DNA of 64,000 bases, from assembly GCA_008080745.1 (NCBI GenBank), contig SHMX01000003.1, positions 220,971-284,970 of the forward strand, in the 5' to 3' direction. Positions 26,341 to 34,616 of this stretch are shown here, one piece after another. The position numbers and the translations under genes were made by a program. The notes under the pieces are model-generated. The model was given only the letters and a program-made list of their open reading frames with translations, searched no databases and had not been told where the DNA came from. The stretch is from Candidatus Thorarchaeota archaeon. GTDB taxonomy: Archaea; Asgardarchaeota; Thorarchaeia; Thorarchaeales; Thorarchaeaceae. Positions within the stretch are counted from its first letter, which is position 1. Each line of letters starts with the position of its first letter.

Positions 26341-27006
26341 ATGGAACTTAAGGGACCTCTCTGTTACGTACTGGATTACGATGATATTGCTAATTATGCC
26401 TATCAAACAGCCAAGAAAATCAAAGATTCTGAGTGGCGTCCAGATGCTATCGTAGGAATCGCTCGTGGAGGTTGGGTTCATGCAAGAATTCAATGCGACC
26501 TACTTGGTGTGAAGGAATTATTTAGCGTTAAAGTATCTCACTGGGGTGTTACAGCAACAAAAGATGGTAAGGCAAAGCTCACCTGCCCTCTTGTTGGTGA
26601 TATCGAAGGAAAGAAAGTATTGGTAGTGGATGACATTACTGATACTGGTGAGAGCCTTACCATGGCTGTTGAGCATATTGAAGAAACCGGAAAGCCAAAA
26701 GAGGTACGCACTGCAACTCTAATGCATATCGCAGGTTCCAAGTTCGTACCAGACTATTATGGTGTTGAAGTGACATGGGCTTGGGAGATATGGCCCTGGA
26801 ATTTCTATGAAGATCTTACAGCTCTTATTATGAAGATCTTTGAGGGAGAAGATATCAAGGAATTAACAACACCACAGTTGAAGAAGCATTTGAGAGAATA
26901 CAACAATATCGTACTCTCAGATGAACAGCTCTCAAAAGTCAAGGCACATATGGGATATCTTGAGAAGATTGAATATCCTCAGGATAAAGTTTGGAAACTA
27001 AAATAA
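26341..27006 (+). CDS. Phosphoribosyltransferase
   Basis: The 221-aa protein has a type I PRTase core. VGIARGGWVHA lies near residue 37 and the PRPP-binding loop VLVVDDITDTGES near 97. Archaeal relatives of this length act on hypoxanthine/guanine/xanthine or are unassigned; the base is not clear here. The C-terminal tail of about 70 residues is helical. It is followed by a terminator, then the MTA phosphorylase gene, so a purine-salvage neighbourhood is plausible. Confidence 0.88.
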   Translation: MELKGPLCYVLDYDDIANYAYQTAKKIKDSEWRPDAIVGIARGGWVHARIQCDLLGVKELFSVKVSHWGVTATKDGKAKLTCPLVGDIEGKKVLVVDDITDTGESLTMAVEHIEETGKPKEVRTATLMHIAGSKFVPDYYGVEVTWAWEIWPWNFYEDLTALIMKIFEGEDIKELTTPQLKKHLREYNNIVLSDEQLSKVKAHMGYLEKIEYPQDKVWKLK

Positions 27007-27012
27007 TGCCTT

Positions 27013-27041
27013 ATTACTCTGGATTTTTCGTCCGGAGTAAT
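27013..27041 (+). terminator. Hairpin terminator
   Basis: ATTACTCTGGA pairs with TCCGGAGTAAT (11 bp, one T-G wobble) around loop TTTTTCG. A pyrimidine tract CTTTCTTTTCCTCTTTT follows. Confidence 0.7.
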
Positions 27042-27130
27042 CAACTTTCTTTTCCTCTTTTGAGTCAGTATCTATAAATGGAAGATAATCAGAGATTGAT
27101 ATAGTTTAGAGCCATAAGAGTTGAATTAAG

Positions 27131-27991
27131 ATGGCATTCGAAGCAAAACTTAATCTTGTGCCAATTGATAGAGCACAAAAAGAATATATCGAGAGCCTCC
27201 TTCCAATTGAGATTGGTATGTTTGGAGGAAGCGGAAATTATGATCCAACAGTTATTGAAGATCCTGCAGAGGTGAAAGTCTTTACCCCCTACGGAGCAAC
27301 TTCAGACCACTTCATTTTAGGAAAGGCAAAAGGCAGAAGTTTTGTATTTCTTGCACGTCATGCAAGGGGTCATACTATTCTCCCACACCAAATCAACTAC
27401 CAAGCAAATATTTGGGGAATGAAAGCTCTAGGAGTTAAGAGGATTATCAGTCCAGCAGCTTGTGGTAGCTTACAGCCAGAACGTATCAAATTAGGCGAAT
27501 TTGTGATTGCGGATCAAATTTTCGACAGAACATTTGGTCAACGCAAAGATACATTCTTTGAGGGAGGGCCCGTAGGTCATCTGCCATTTGCAGAGCCCTT
27601 CTGTTCTGAACTCAGGAAAGTTGCAAAAGCGACAGCAGATTCACTTGAGTACAAGGTTCATGAAAAAGGAACTTACGTGTGTATCAACGGTCCGCGATTT
27701 TCCACACGAGCAGAATCAATGTTCTTCCACAATCAAGGATGGGATGTCATTGGTATGACTGCATATCCTGAAGCAGCTTTAGCTCGTGAGGCGGGTATAT
27801 GCTTTGTTAATATTTCAATGCCTACAGACTATGATGTCCATGCAGAAGAGCATGTCACACATGAGATGGTTCTCAAGACAATGTCAAAGAATGTTGAGAG
27901 AGTACGCAAGCTGACTTTTGCAATGATTGATAATATTCCCAAAGATGCAGGCTGTGATTGTCAGACTGCTATGATAAATGGCCTTTTTTAA
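27131..27991 (+). CDS. mtnP: S-methyl-5'-thioadenosine phosphorylase family enzyme
   Basis: The 286-aa protein matches the MTAP/purine nucleoside phosphorylase family 2. It has GGSGNYD near residue 34, RHARGH near 76, the SPAACGSL loop near 113, CINGPRFSTRAES near 184 and GMTAYPEAALARE near 205. It splits methylthioadenosine (or a purine nucleoside) with phosphate, for methionine and purine salvage. The family also contains inosine/guanosine-preferring members, so substrate is a strong likelihood rather than proof. Confidence 0.92.
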   Translation: MAFEAKLNLVPIDRAQKEYIESLLPIEIGMFGGSGNYDPTVIEDPAEVKVFTPYGATSDHFILGKAKGRSFVFLARHARGHTILPHQINYQANIWGMKALGVKRIISPAACGSLQPERIKLGEFVIADQIFDRTFGQRKDTFFEGGPVGHLPFAEPFCSELRKVAKATADSLEYKVHEKGTYVCINGPRFSTRAESMFFHNQGWDVIGMTAYPEAALAREAGICFVNISMPTDYDVHAEEHVTHEMVLKTMSKNVERVRKLTFAMIDNIPKDAGCDCQTAMINGLF

Positions 27992-28002
27992 TGATAGTAA
28001 CT

Positions 28003-28027
28003 AAGGAGTCCATTCAATGGACTCCTT
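28003..28027. terminator. Bidirectional hairpin terminator
   Basis: AAGGAGTCCA/TGGACTCCTT is a perfect 10-bp stem with loop TTCAA between convergent stops at 27991 and 28044. TTTTCACATTTT follows. Confidence 0.75.
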
Positions 28028-28043
28028 TTCACATTTTCAACGC

Positions 28044-28763
28044 TTAGTGAATATCCATCCAGACAAATTTCTCAAGGACAATTTTATCATCAGAAAAACC
28101 AAGTTCCTCTGCAGCTGACTTCATGGCCTTCAAGAACCCAGGAGGCCCACAAATATACACAGTTCGATCTTTGTCTTTGAGGTGTTTTTGAAGTAAATCT
28201 TTGTCAATCCGACCGTACTCATATCCTGATTGTTTCTCTTGTGTTAATGCAAGTACAAGGTCATCACCAAAGGTTTCTCGAAGTTCTTTCTCCAATATAA
28301 TGTCTTTTTTCATTTTATTCGAGAAAATCAGAAGGTTGTCCTCTATTCGTTCATGCTTTCGTAAATGTCTGAATATTGCAATGAAGGGGGTAATTCCGGC
28401 CCCACCAGCTATAAAATATCCAGGTTCGTTATATGTAAGGCTGCCAAAGGGGTTTCTGATAGTAATATTATCTCCAGCTTGCAAATCATGTAATCGAGTA
28501 GTAACTCCATCATGTGAAGGATAGCCCTTGATGGTAAATTCTAACACTTCATCCTCATTTAGAGATGTAAAAGTAAAGGGTCGTAGCTCATCGTCCCAAT
28601 CATCGCGTTCCAATGAAACCAAGTTTGCTTGGCCTGGGATAAATGAGTAACCTTTTGGCTTTTCCACAATAAATCGCTTTACATCATGAGTGACAAATTC
28701 AGTCATGAGCACCTTCACCTTCTGAGGGTTGCTCTCAGTCGGTATTTCTTTTACGTCTGTCAT
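28044..28763 (-). CDS. FAD/NAD(P)-binding ferredoxin reductase-like oxidoreductase
   Basis: This 239-aa protein belongs to the ferredoxin-NADP reductase group. The flavin site RPFTFTS lies near residue 60, the pyridine nucleotide loop AGGAGITPF near 118 and the CGPPGFLKAM segment near 205. It passes electrons between NAD(P)H and an acceptor. No iron-sulfur domain is fused, so a separate partner protein would be needed; none is adjacent. Confidence 0.9.
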   Translation of the reverse strand: MTDVKEIPTESNPQKVKVLMTEFVTHDVKRFIVEKPKGYSFIPGQANLVSLERDDWDDELRPFTFTSLNEDEVLEFTIKGYPSHDGVTTRLHDLQAGDNITIRNPFGSLTYNEPGYFIAGGAGITPFIAIFRHLRKHERIEDNLLIFSNKMKKDIILEKELRETFGDDLVLALTQEKQSGYEYGRIDKDLLQKHLKDKDRTVYICGPPGFLKAMKSAAEELGFSDDKIVLEKFVWMDIH

Positions 28764-28859
28764 CCTATTCCTCTTCTTCTTAACCTATAATTAACTATGA
28801 TTAAGACACTATTTACCTCTTGCGAAATAGCAAAATTAGATATAAAAAGAACAAAGATC

Positions 28860-28883
28860 GTGAGCCCGAATAATCGGGCCCAC
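28860..28883 (-). terminator. Terminator of the first acidic mini-gene
   Basis: GCCCGA/TCGGGC with loop ATAA, extended by GTG/CAC across a single mismatch. On the minus strand it follows the mini-gene by about 40 bases and leads into CTTTGTTCTTTTTAT. Confidence 0.65.
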
Positions 28884-28922
28884 ATATCCAAAATCTACTT
28901 CTATGACATCTGGGAATGAGGC

Positions 28923-29021
28923 TTACCAATCATCGTCTTCGTCGTCTTCCCAGTCCTCGTCATCATCATCTTCCCAATCGTCGTCGTCTTCTTCCCAATC
29001 TTCGTCGCGATATGGTTTCAT
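28923..29021 (-). CDS. 32-aa polyacidic Trp-punctuated mini-protein A
   Basis: Too short for the ORF track. From ATG 29021 it reads MKPYRDEDWEED and ends DDDW. It has 23 Asp/Glu and four Trp (9, 16, 24, 32) among 32 residues; the Trp spacing is 7-8. GAGGTGA lies ten bases before the ATG, one of the best ribosome sites in the window, and a hairpin terminator follows, so it looks like a real unit. No family is known to me. A nucleic-acid mimic or a chaperone for a basic partner is inference. Confidence 0.65.
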   Translation of the reverse strand: MKPYRDEDWEEDDDDWEDDDDEDWEDDEDDDW

Positions 29022-29321
29022 TTTGGATTTTTCACCTCACGACAGTGAGAGTAAAAGTATGAGTTAAATTTACGCTCCGATATTTGTAGTTTTTATTAGG
29101 TCCAAAGTTTCGATATAAGACTTATAATGGCTTATTTAATAATTATAGAGGTTAACATAACCTCTTACATTTAATGGTGATTATAAATGTACAAAAAGAT
29201 AATATATAGCACTTATAACCGAGTGTGCTTATGTCACCAAGTGGTTGTTTTTTACTAATCGTAGTAATAATAGGGAAGAGAATAGCTATATCCTATGAAT
29301 AGTATAGGGAGTAGAAGAGCT
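29022..29321. promoter_or_regulatory. Divergent regulatory region of mini-gene A and the basic-protein gene
   Basis: This 300-base AT-rich gap lies between two genes read away from each other and holds no gene. It contains TATA-like stretches (CTTATAATGG near 29121, CACTTATAACC near 29211) and the palindrome listed at 29147-29165. Confidence 0.5.
29147..29165. promoter_or_regulatory. Perfect palindrome, candidate operator
   Basis: AGAGGTTA-ACA-TAACCTCT has two perfect 8-bp arms in the middle of a divergent promoter region, not after a gene end. Its symmetry and place suit the binding site of a dimeric regulator. That is inference; a hairpin in a leader is the alternative. Confidence 0.5.
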
Positions 29322-30185
29322 ATGACACGACCAAGAACACGTACCCCTGAATCCCCTGTACATGTAATTGTCCAAATTGCCAAATCAAAGCAAAGGGCGC
29401 CCAAGATACCCGAGTCAGAAGAGGTTGAAAAGATAGCGAAAGGAGTTTATCGAATTTTTGGCAAACCAGAAAGGCACAAACATCATTTTCATGACATTCC
29501 TCATATTGCATTCCGAAGAACAAAAGAAATTCCAAGCACACGTTCCAAATCTCTTGACGATGTACTAAGAAGAACATATGCGTTGGTGGTATACAGATAC
29601 GAAAATCCCACAGCTCAACAGAAGAAACGAACTCAAAGATTGATTAGACGATCCCCGTGTATTCGTCTCCGGCCGGGTGTACTTGTCTTTCCGCATCTAA
29701 AGGCAAAACAGATGTCAAAAGTATATCAGAAGAGAGATAAGACCAAGCTATTCACCGCTAAAGAATTCGCTTCAAAAATGGAAGAGTTTGGAGCGAAGGT
29801 AATACGATGGGGACGTCTGAAAATATCAGGACCCCGTAGTTTTGGATTACTTGAGCAATCATTAAAGAATATGATAGAAAGCGAGGAAAAGGCAATTGTT
29901 GACAAATTCAAGCAATTGAAGAAAGAGGCCAAAAATTCAGAGGTTTCGATTAAGAAACTCAAAGAGAGATACAGAGAGCTTTCTGGAAGATATAAACTTC
30001 AGAAAACCTCCTGTGAAGTGATTAGAGAGGTCTGGAAATTCGACTGTGAAAAACAACTAAGGAGAGTATACAACATCATGCTCCAGACACGAAGAGCTAT
30101 ATCTGAACAACAATCAAGTATGAAAAGACTAACTGAGAGGGAAACTATCGAAGAATCATCTGCAGTTGATCACCAGTCGTCATAA
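29322..30185 (+). CDS. Strongly basic protein with possible Cas2/ChrB-N-like domain
   Basis: The protein (287 aa from ATG 29322; ATG 29295 is the track start) has 68 Lys/Arg against 34 Asp/Glu. AGGGAG precedes 29322. A His-rich patch HKHHFHD lies near residue 53. Residues about 85-165 read as strand (YALVVYRYENP), helix (KKRTQRLIRR), strand (IRLRPGVLVFP), helix (FASKMEEFG) and strand (KVIRWGRLKI). I compare this pattern with the ferredoxin-like fold of Cas2, PaaX C-terminal and ChrB N-terminal domains. A long helical tail follows, as in ChrB-N. No catalytic site is evident. Nucleic-acid binding is likely from charge alone. Confidence 0.75.
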   Translation: MTRPRTRTPESPVHVIVQIAKSKQRAPKIPESEEVEKIAKGVYRIFGKPERHKHHFHDIPHIAFRRTKEIPSTRSKSLDDVLRRTYALVVYRYENPTAQQKKRTQRLIRRSPCIRLRPGVLVFPHLKAKQMSKVYQKRDKTKLFTAKEFASKMEEFGAKVIRWGRLKISGPRSFGLLEQSLKNMIESEEKAIVDKFKQLKKEAKNSEVSIKKLKERYRELSGRYKLQKTSCEVIREVWKFDCEKQLRRVYNIMLQTRRAISEQQSSMKRLTERETIEESSAVDHQSS

Positions 30186-30274
30186 TCCTCTTCGATGTCA
30201 TCATCCCAAAACTCTTCTGGCCAATCCTCGTCCGATTCATCGTCATCATCCGGAATTTCTTCATAAACTGGCAT
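30170..30274 (-). CDS. 34-aa polyacidic Trp-punctuated mini-protein B
   Basis: From ATG 30274 it reads MPVYEEIPDDDD and ends DYDDW. It has 20 Asp/Glu, three Trp and no Lys or Arg among 34 residues. GAGGAATG lies just before the start at good spacing, so translation from here is more likely than from the track start at 30469. Its last 16 bases overlap the 3' end of the basic-protein gene on the other strand. It resembles mini-protein A in size, charge and C-terminal DDW. Function unknown. Confidence 0.62.
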   Translation of the reverse strand: MPVYEEIPDDDDESDEDWPEEFWDDDIEEDYDDW

Positions 30275-30378
30275 AAAACATTCCTCATAGAACTTACTGA
30301 ACAAGCTGTTATTTTTCTTATGCATCCAACACCGAAGGAGTCTTAGCAGGTATGAACAATTTGATAATGTGGAGAGAC

Positions 30379-31179
30379 ATGACAAGGATAGCAGTTGGAC
30401 AGATGCAACCAAAGATTCTAGATAAACATGAAAATATACTTCGTACAAAGGAAATTTTGGATAAAGCATTGGAAGAAGATGTAGAAGTTCTTGTTTTGCC
30501 AGAGCTGGCTAATTCTGGTTATGCTTTTCACAGTAATCTGGAAGTGAGATTGATTGCTGATGAAATCCCCGATGGGGAATACTGTCGGATTCTTGCCGAA
30601 TGGTCAGAAAATAGCCGAATGATTGTTGCTGGTCTCTGTGAATCTGATGGAAAACACGTTTACAATTCAGCAGTAGTTTTTGGTAATGGAGAATATATTA
30701 CGACATATAAAAAAATCAACCTATTTAATAGGGAACTTGATTGGTTCGAACCGGGTCAAACAGAACCTCCCGTTTTTACATTTGCAGGAAACCGATATGG
30801 AGTTATGATTTGTTTTGATTGGGCATTTCCCGAGATAGCAAGAATCTTAGCACTGAAAGGTGCACAGATCATCCTTCATCCAGCAAACCTAGTTCTACCA
30901 TATTGTCAAAATGCAATGGTGACTCGATGCATTGAAAACCGTGTTTTTGCAGCAACCGCCAATCGAATCGGGGAGGAACGAGGTTTGAATTTTTCCGGCA
31001 TGTCTCAGATAGTAAATCCAAGTGGAGAAGTGATTGTAAGAATTCCGGATGGAGAAATTGGACTGCGATATGTGGATATCAATCCGCAGAAAGCAGATAA
31101 TAAGATGATTACAGAGAGAAATGATGTCATTAGAGACAGGACACCTGAATTGTATGACCGATTAGTCTTTAGGCGGTGA
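30379..31179 (+). CDS. Carbon-nitrogen hydrolase (nitrilase superfamily)
   Basis: The protein (266 aa) shows the nitrilase triad. The Glu is in LPELANSGY near residue 45, the Lys in YKKINLF near 113 and the Cys in MICFDWAFPE near 147. Such enzymes split amides or carbamoyl groups of small metabolites. The track start is 30352, but GGAG stands seven bases before ATG 30379 and the motif TRIAVGQMQ follows at once, so 30379 is preferred. The last 18 bases overlap the convergent MazG-like gene. Confidence 0.9.
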   Translation: MTRIAVGQMQPKILDKHENILRTKEILDKALEEDVEVLVLPELANSGYAFHSNLEVRLIADEIPDGEYCRILAEWSENSRMIVAGLCESDGKHVYNSAVVFGNGEYITTYKKINLFNRELDWFEPGQTEPPVFTFAGNRYGVMICFDWAFPEIARILALKGAQIILHPANLVLPYCQNAMVTRCIENRVFAATANRIGEERGLNFSGMSQIVNPSGEVIVRIPDGEIGLRYVDINPQKADNKMITERNDVIRDRTPELYDRLVFRR

Positions 31180-31539
31180 ATGATGGGGTGTCTTTCCAGC
31201 CCATTTTTCCGCAGGATATTTGACTTCATTCTTCTTCATCTTTTGAAGAATAGCAGTAGTTGGAGAAATCCCTAAGGAATCTGCTAGACGTAACAGATAG
31301 ATGATAATATCCGCTATCTCGTCAGATACAGATTCGCGAAAAGAATGATCTGTTTTTACTGATTCAACCTCATCATCGGTGCGCCATTGGAAAATCTCCA
31401 AAAGCTCTCCCGTTTCAATTGCTGCAGATATTGCTAAGGCGGTAGGACGGTGGAAATAGTCCCAGTCTCGCTCATGCACAAATCTTCTTATGATCTGTTG
31501 TAAATCTTCGAGACTGGTTTTTCTATCTTCCACAGACAA
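31162..31539 (-). CDS. MazG-like nucleotide pyrophosphohydrolase
   Basis: The 125-aa protein has the all-alpha NTP pyrophosphatase metal motifs ETGELLEIF near residue 52 and DEIADIIIYLLRLAD near 82. Length and a conserved FHRPTALAIS segment fit the dCTPase/RS21-C6 branch, which removes unwanted nucleotides such as modified dCTP. It starts at TTG 31539 with AAGGTAG upstream, six bases after the neighbouring gene's stop. Confidence 0.88.
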   Translation of the reverse strand: MSVEDRKTSLEDLQQIIRRFVHERDWDYFHRPTALAISAAIETGELLEIFQWRTDDEVESVKTDHSFRESVSDEIADIIIYLLRLADSLGISPTTAILQKMKKNEVKYPAEKWAGKTPHHSPPKD

Positions 31540-31545
31540 TCGATG

Positions 31546-32082
31546 CTACCTTCCTTCAGAGGTCACGACTCTCTGGATTAACCATAGACTGTATACGGAA
31601 AAGAGTATAATTATACCAGCAATTCCAACAAGAGAACCTGAAAATCCAGGTACAATTGAATTACCTGTAGCTATTTGAACGATGATATCTGCAAGTGCAA
31701 TAATAATCGAACCATACATTACGAAAAGGTTAGTCAAGCCACCATAACGAATCATTCTTCCCTCGGCCATCTTCCAAGCTTTTATGGCCATAACAGATCC
31801 TGCACCAACTATCACCATAAGAAAATACAGGCCAACTAAAGTCCATTTCCAATAATAGCTAATATCAGGAGGCATAAGAACTACCACAGCAATACCTATG
31901 ATCGAGAGAATGAAAGTAACTTTGGGATATGGGTCTGCTAAGAACTCTTTCCAGCGGTCCACTCTGGGTTGTTCATATGTTCTAACAGGTTCCTCATATT
32001 CATCTTCTTCTGCATCTGGAAAAGTTTCTTCATACTCTTCCTCTTCATATTCTTCATCAAAGGTGTCTTCGTCTGAAACCAT
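31546..32082 (-). CDS. Membrane protein with acidic cytoplasmic head
   Basis: The 178-aa protein begins with an Asp/Glu/Tyr-rich segment of about 35 residues (DEEYEEEEYEETF), then a short basic stretch and four hydrophobic helices (about 55-75, 82-102, 115-140, 150-170). No family is recognised. It is co-directional with the MazG-like gene, with a six-base gap, so they share a transcript. Confidence 0.75.
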   Translation of the reverse strand: MVSDEDTFDEEYEEEEYEETFPDAEEDEYEEPVRTYEQPRVDRWKEFLADPYPKVTFILSIIGIAVVVLMPPDISYYWKWTLVGLYFLMVIVGAGSVMAIKAWKMAEGRMIRYGGLTNLFVMYGSIIIALADIIVQIATGNSIVPGFSGSLVGIAGIIILFSVYSLWLIQRVVTSEGR

Positions 32083-32209
32083 CGATTTTCTCCTCTGCCT
32101 GTGATTATCTTCGTTGGAACAAAGGTATGTTAAAACACTTGTGTAAGATGTTATTCATAAGAGAGTTTAGCCGAGTAAGCATTAAATCATTGAAGGAAGT
32201 AGGTTCCAT

Positions 32210-32821
32210 ATGACAGTTGATGGGCAAACTGCAGAAGAATGGATATCCAAAGCGAGACTTCTTCGCCAACGAGGCCAAAACAAGAAGGCAATTGAAGCAT
32301 ACAACAAAGCTCTCCACATTGATCCACAAAATCTCGAAGCACTTAATGAAGTAGGACTGGTTCAAATACATGTTGGAGACCAAATGTTAGCGATAGAAAC
32401 CTTTGAAAAAGCGATTGGTGCGAATCCAGAAGATCCTCGGGCATACGCAAATAAAGCTGAAGCGTATCTGACTGTGGGAGATTTCGATAATGCATTAGCA
32501 GCAGCTGAGACAGGTCTGGAAAAATCACCAGAGGACGCAGATCTCTGGGTAAAAAAGGCGAGGTCTCTAGAGAGTCTTCTCCGAATTGATGATGCTATTG
32601 ATGCATACAATGAAGCGTTGAAGTATGATTCTGAAGAGCCCGAAACATGGAAAGCTCTGGCCCTCTGTTATGATGCAAAAATGGAGTGGGAGTCAGTCGC
32701 GCGAGCCTATCGTATAGCTGCGAGTCTACATCTTAAGCGGGGCGAAAGAAGAGACGCCGATTATTGTGAGCGATTCGCTACTGATGCCGAAGATTCAGCC
32801 TCAGATGAAAAAATGGCATAA
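32210..32821 (+). CDS. TPR-repeat protein
   Basis: The 203-aa protein is built of about five tetratricopeptide repeats in phase, such as KARLLRQRGQNKKAIEAYNKAL and the PEDPRAYANKAEAYL repeat. It should be a cytoplasmic protein-binding adaptor with no enzyme domain. ATG 32210 has GGAAGTAGG upstream. A strong palindromic terminator follows the stop. Confidence 0.88.
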   Translation: MTVDGQTAEEWISKARLLRQRGQNKKAIEAYNKALHIDPQNLEALNEVGLVQIHVGDQMLAIETFEKAIGANPEDPRAYANKAEAYLTVGDFDNALAAAETGLEKSPEDADLWVKKARSLESLLRIDDAIDAYNEALKYDSEEPETWKALALCYDAKMEWESVARAYRIAASLHLKRGERRDADYCERFATDAEDSASDEKMA

Positions 32822-32832
32822 AATAAATGGTA

Positions 32833-32851
32833 GGGCTGTCTAAGACAGCCC
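32833..32851. terminator. Bidirectional hairpin terminator
   Basis: GGGCTGTCT-A-AGACAGCCC is a perfect 9-bp-arm palindrome between convergent stops at 32821 and 32879. Confidence 0.7.
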
Positions 32852-32878
32852 GGATGCTGTATTCCTGAAATCGAATTT

Positions 32879-34534
32879 TCATCTAAACTTTTTCTTGATT
32901 GCCTTTCGATACTTGTAAGAAATCCCACTGCATACAACAGCAATAGTACCAATGATGATCAATAGAAGATTCTCTATAATTAGGTCCATCAAAGTTGGTT
33001 CTGGAGGGGGTGTGGGTATTGTTGGTGCAACAGACCCCAGAGAGTCTCGCACTCGTATAACCATTGGAACACCCTCATGCCATGTAGATCCTTCTCGAAT
33101 CTTTCCAACTACAGTTATATTGGTCATATCAGGCTGGCCCGAGATGAGATAGAAATAGTTCTCGAGATCGTCTTCTGCACTCTTGGTGATATTGTCAGTA
33201 ATAGTCACATTATTCCAAGCACCGGAATTTATCCGAATTGCTAATTCTACTTCATCGATATCATTGTAGAGTTCATGACCATAAACGGTCACATTGATTT
33301 CTGTCGAACTCTTTGGTATATTAGGAGTCCAGTATACGTTGACATCATCTAGCGACTCTGCACCAGCGATTGCCCAATCGAAATCAAAGACATCCAAGTA
33401 CCATTGAGCGACATCTTCATTCTCTATGATGACTCCAGCCTCTCGGTTCTCAGTGATACTACCATCACTATAATTGATGCTACTAACGAGTACCATCCTG
33501 CCATCCACTATGATGCCTTTGTTGTGATTAGCAGTAAACCATCGAGTGTCTTGCCAGACAATAGGAATATCATGCTCAAGAAAAATCTCTTCAATCTCAA
33601 TCCAGTCTTTTTCTTCCTCGGAGATTACACGGACAGTAACACCCCGATCTTTTGCAGCAAGTATTGCTTCTATTATTTGATCAACTGCACCCTCATCTCC
33701 AACACTTGTGAAGTAAGGAATCTGAATATCAAGAGTAGCTTGAGCAGCGTTGATACAATAGAGAATACCTTGCAGACTGGTGTCTGGACTTACAATAGGT
33801 GTGACATTCATGGCACCACTAAAGGTTCCTGCTGTTGCAAAGGGATTGCTGTAAGTACTACTTGTTCCTGTATAGGTAAGAGGACTTCCTGTTCCATGCG
33901 CACCAGAATCATAATCGATACCATTCCCCCAATCATAATCAAACACGGATCGATAAAAATCAGTGACTTGAGTATCGGTCATGGCAATTGACCATTCCCT
34001 ATTTGCTTTATTGTCGGGTTCTGGAAATGATGTCTTTGCCCAGTTTCCAGAATGAATAATAGTAGTTTCATTATCGATGATTACAAATTTTTGATGAGCG
34101 AATGTAAATTCTGCATCATTAGTCCATTTAACTTCATAACCCAGATTGGTAAGATTGTTTGCAACATAATCATTCTCTGACGTATAACCCAAGCTATTCC
34201 AACCAAGTAGGAATTTCATCTCAAGGGTTGGTTTTGTATCATGAAGTTCATGAATTAATTCTAAGATGTATGGATTATTGATTCCATAAATCTCAACATA
34301 TATGCTCTCTTCAGCACTATTCAAGAAATGCCAGAGTGCATCCTTGCTTCCATCTGGAGAAACAAATGTAGTGACATTCATATTTGTTGAGATAGTATTC
34401 ATGGAGAATTGAGAAGGAGAATACATATGACTCGTATACGATGAATCTAATGCTGGATTTCCCAAGAGCGGAATGAACCCAGATAGCATTAGAATGGTCA
34501 AGAACAGAGCTAATGGTTTTGGTGCTTTCTTCAA
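32879..34534 (-). CDS. Secreted membrane-anchored phospholipase D-like protein
   Basis: The 551-aa protein has a signal peptide (about residues 7-25), two PLD-type HKD motifs (HQKFVIID near 155 and HNKGIIVDG near 337), a beta-sandwich-like part and a C-terminal membrane helix (about 520-540) with a basic tail. The paired motifs make one active site for phosphodiester transfer outside the cell; the target may be a lipid, nucleic acid or polymer. The start is TTG 34534 with GAGG eight bases upstream. Confidence 0.88.
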   Translation of the reverse strand: MKKAPKPLALFLTILMLSGFIPLLGNPALDSSYTSHMYSPSQFSMNTISTNMNVTTFVSPDGSKDALWHFLNSAEESIYVEIYGINNPYILELIHELHDTKPTLEMKFLLGWNSLGYTSENDYVANNLTNLGYEVKWTNDAEFTFAHQKFVIIDNETTIIHSGNWAKTSFPEPDNKANREWSIAMTDTQVTDFYRSVFDYDWGNGIDYDSGAHGTGSPLTYTGTSSTYSNPFATAGTFSGAMNVTPIVSPDTSLQGILYCINAAQATLDIQIPYFTSVGDEGAVDQIIEAILAAKDRGVTVRVISEEEKDWIEIEEIFLEHDIPIVWQDTRWFTANHNKGIIVDGRMVLVSSINYSDGSITENREAGVIIENEDVAQWYLDVFDFDWAIAGAESLDDVNVYWTPNIPKSSTEINVTVYGHELYNDIDEVELAIRINSGAWNNVTITDNITKSAEDDLENYFYLISGQPDMTNITVVGKIREGSTWHEGVPMVIRVRDSLGSVAPTIPTPPPEPTLMDLIIENLLLIIIGTIAVVCSGISYKYRKAIKKKFR

Positions 34535-34616
34535 CAGAATAACCTCTAATATGTTACAGTAACTATAGTTATATCACTTATAACTCAATTTACGTAGCAA
34601 TAAAAGGAGAATTGTC

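Noticed and set aside
33404-33991. 195-aa plus-strand ORF opposite the PLD-like gene
   Set aside because: Antisense shadow; the minus strand has signal peptide and two HKD motifs in frame.
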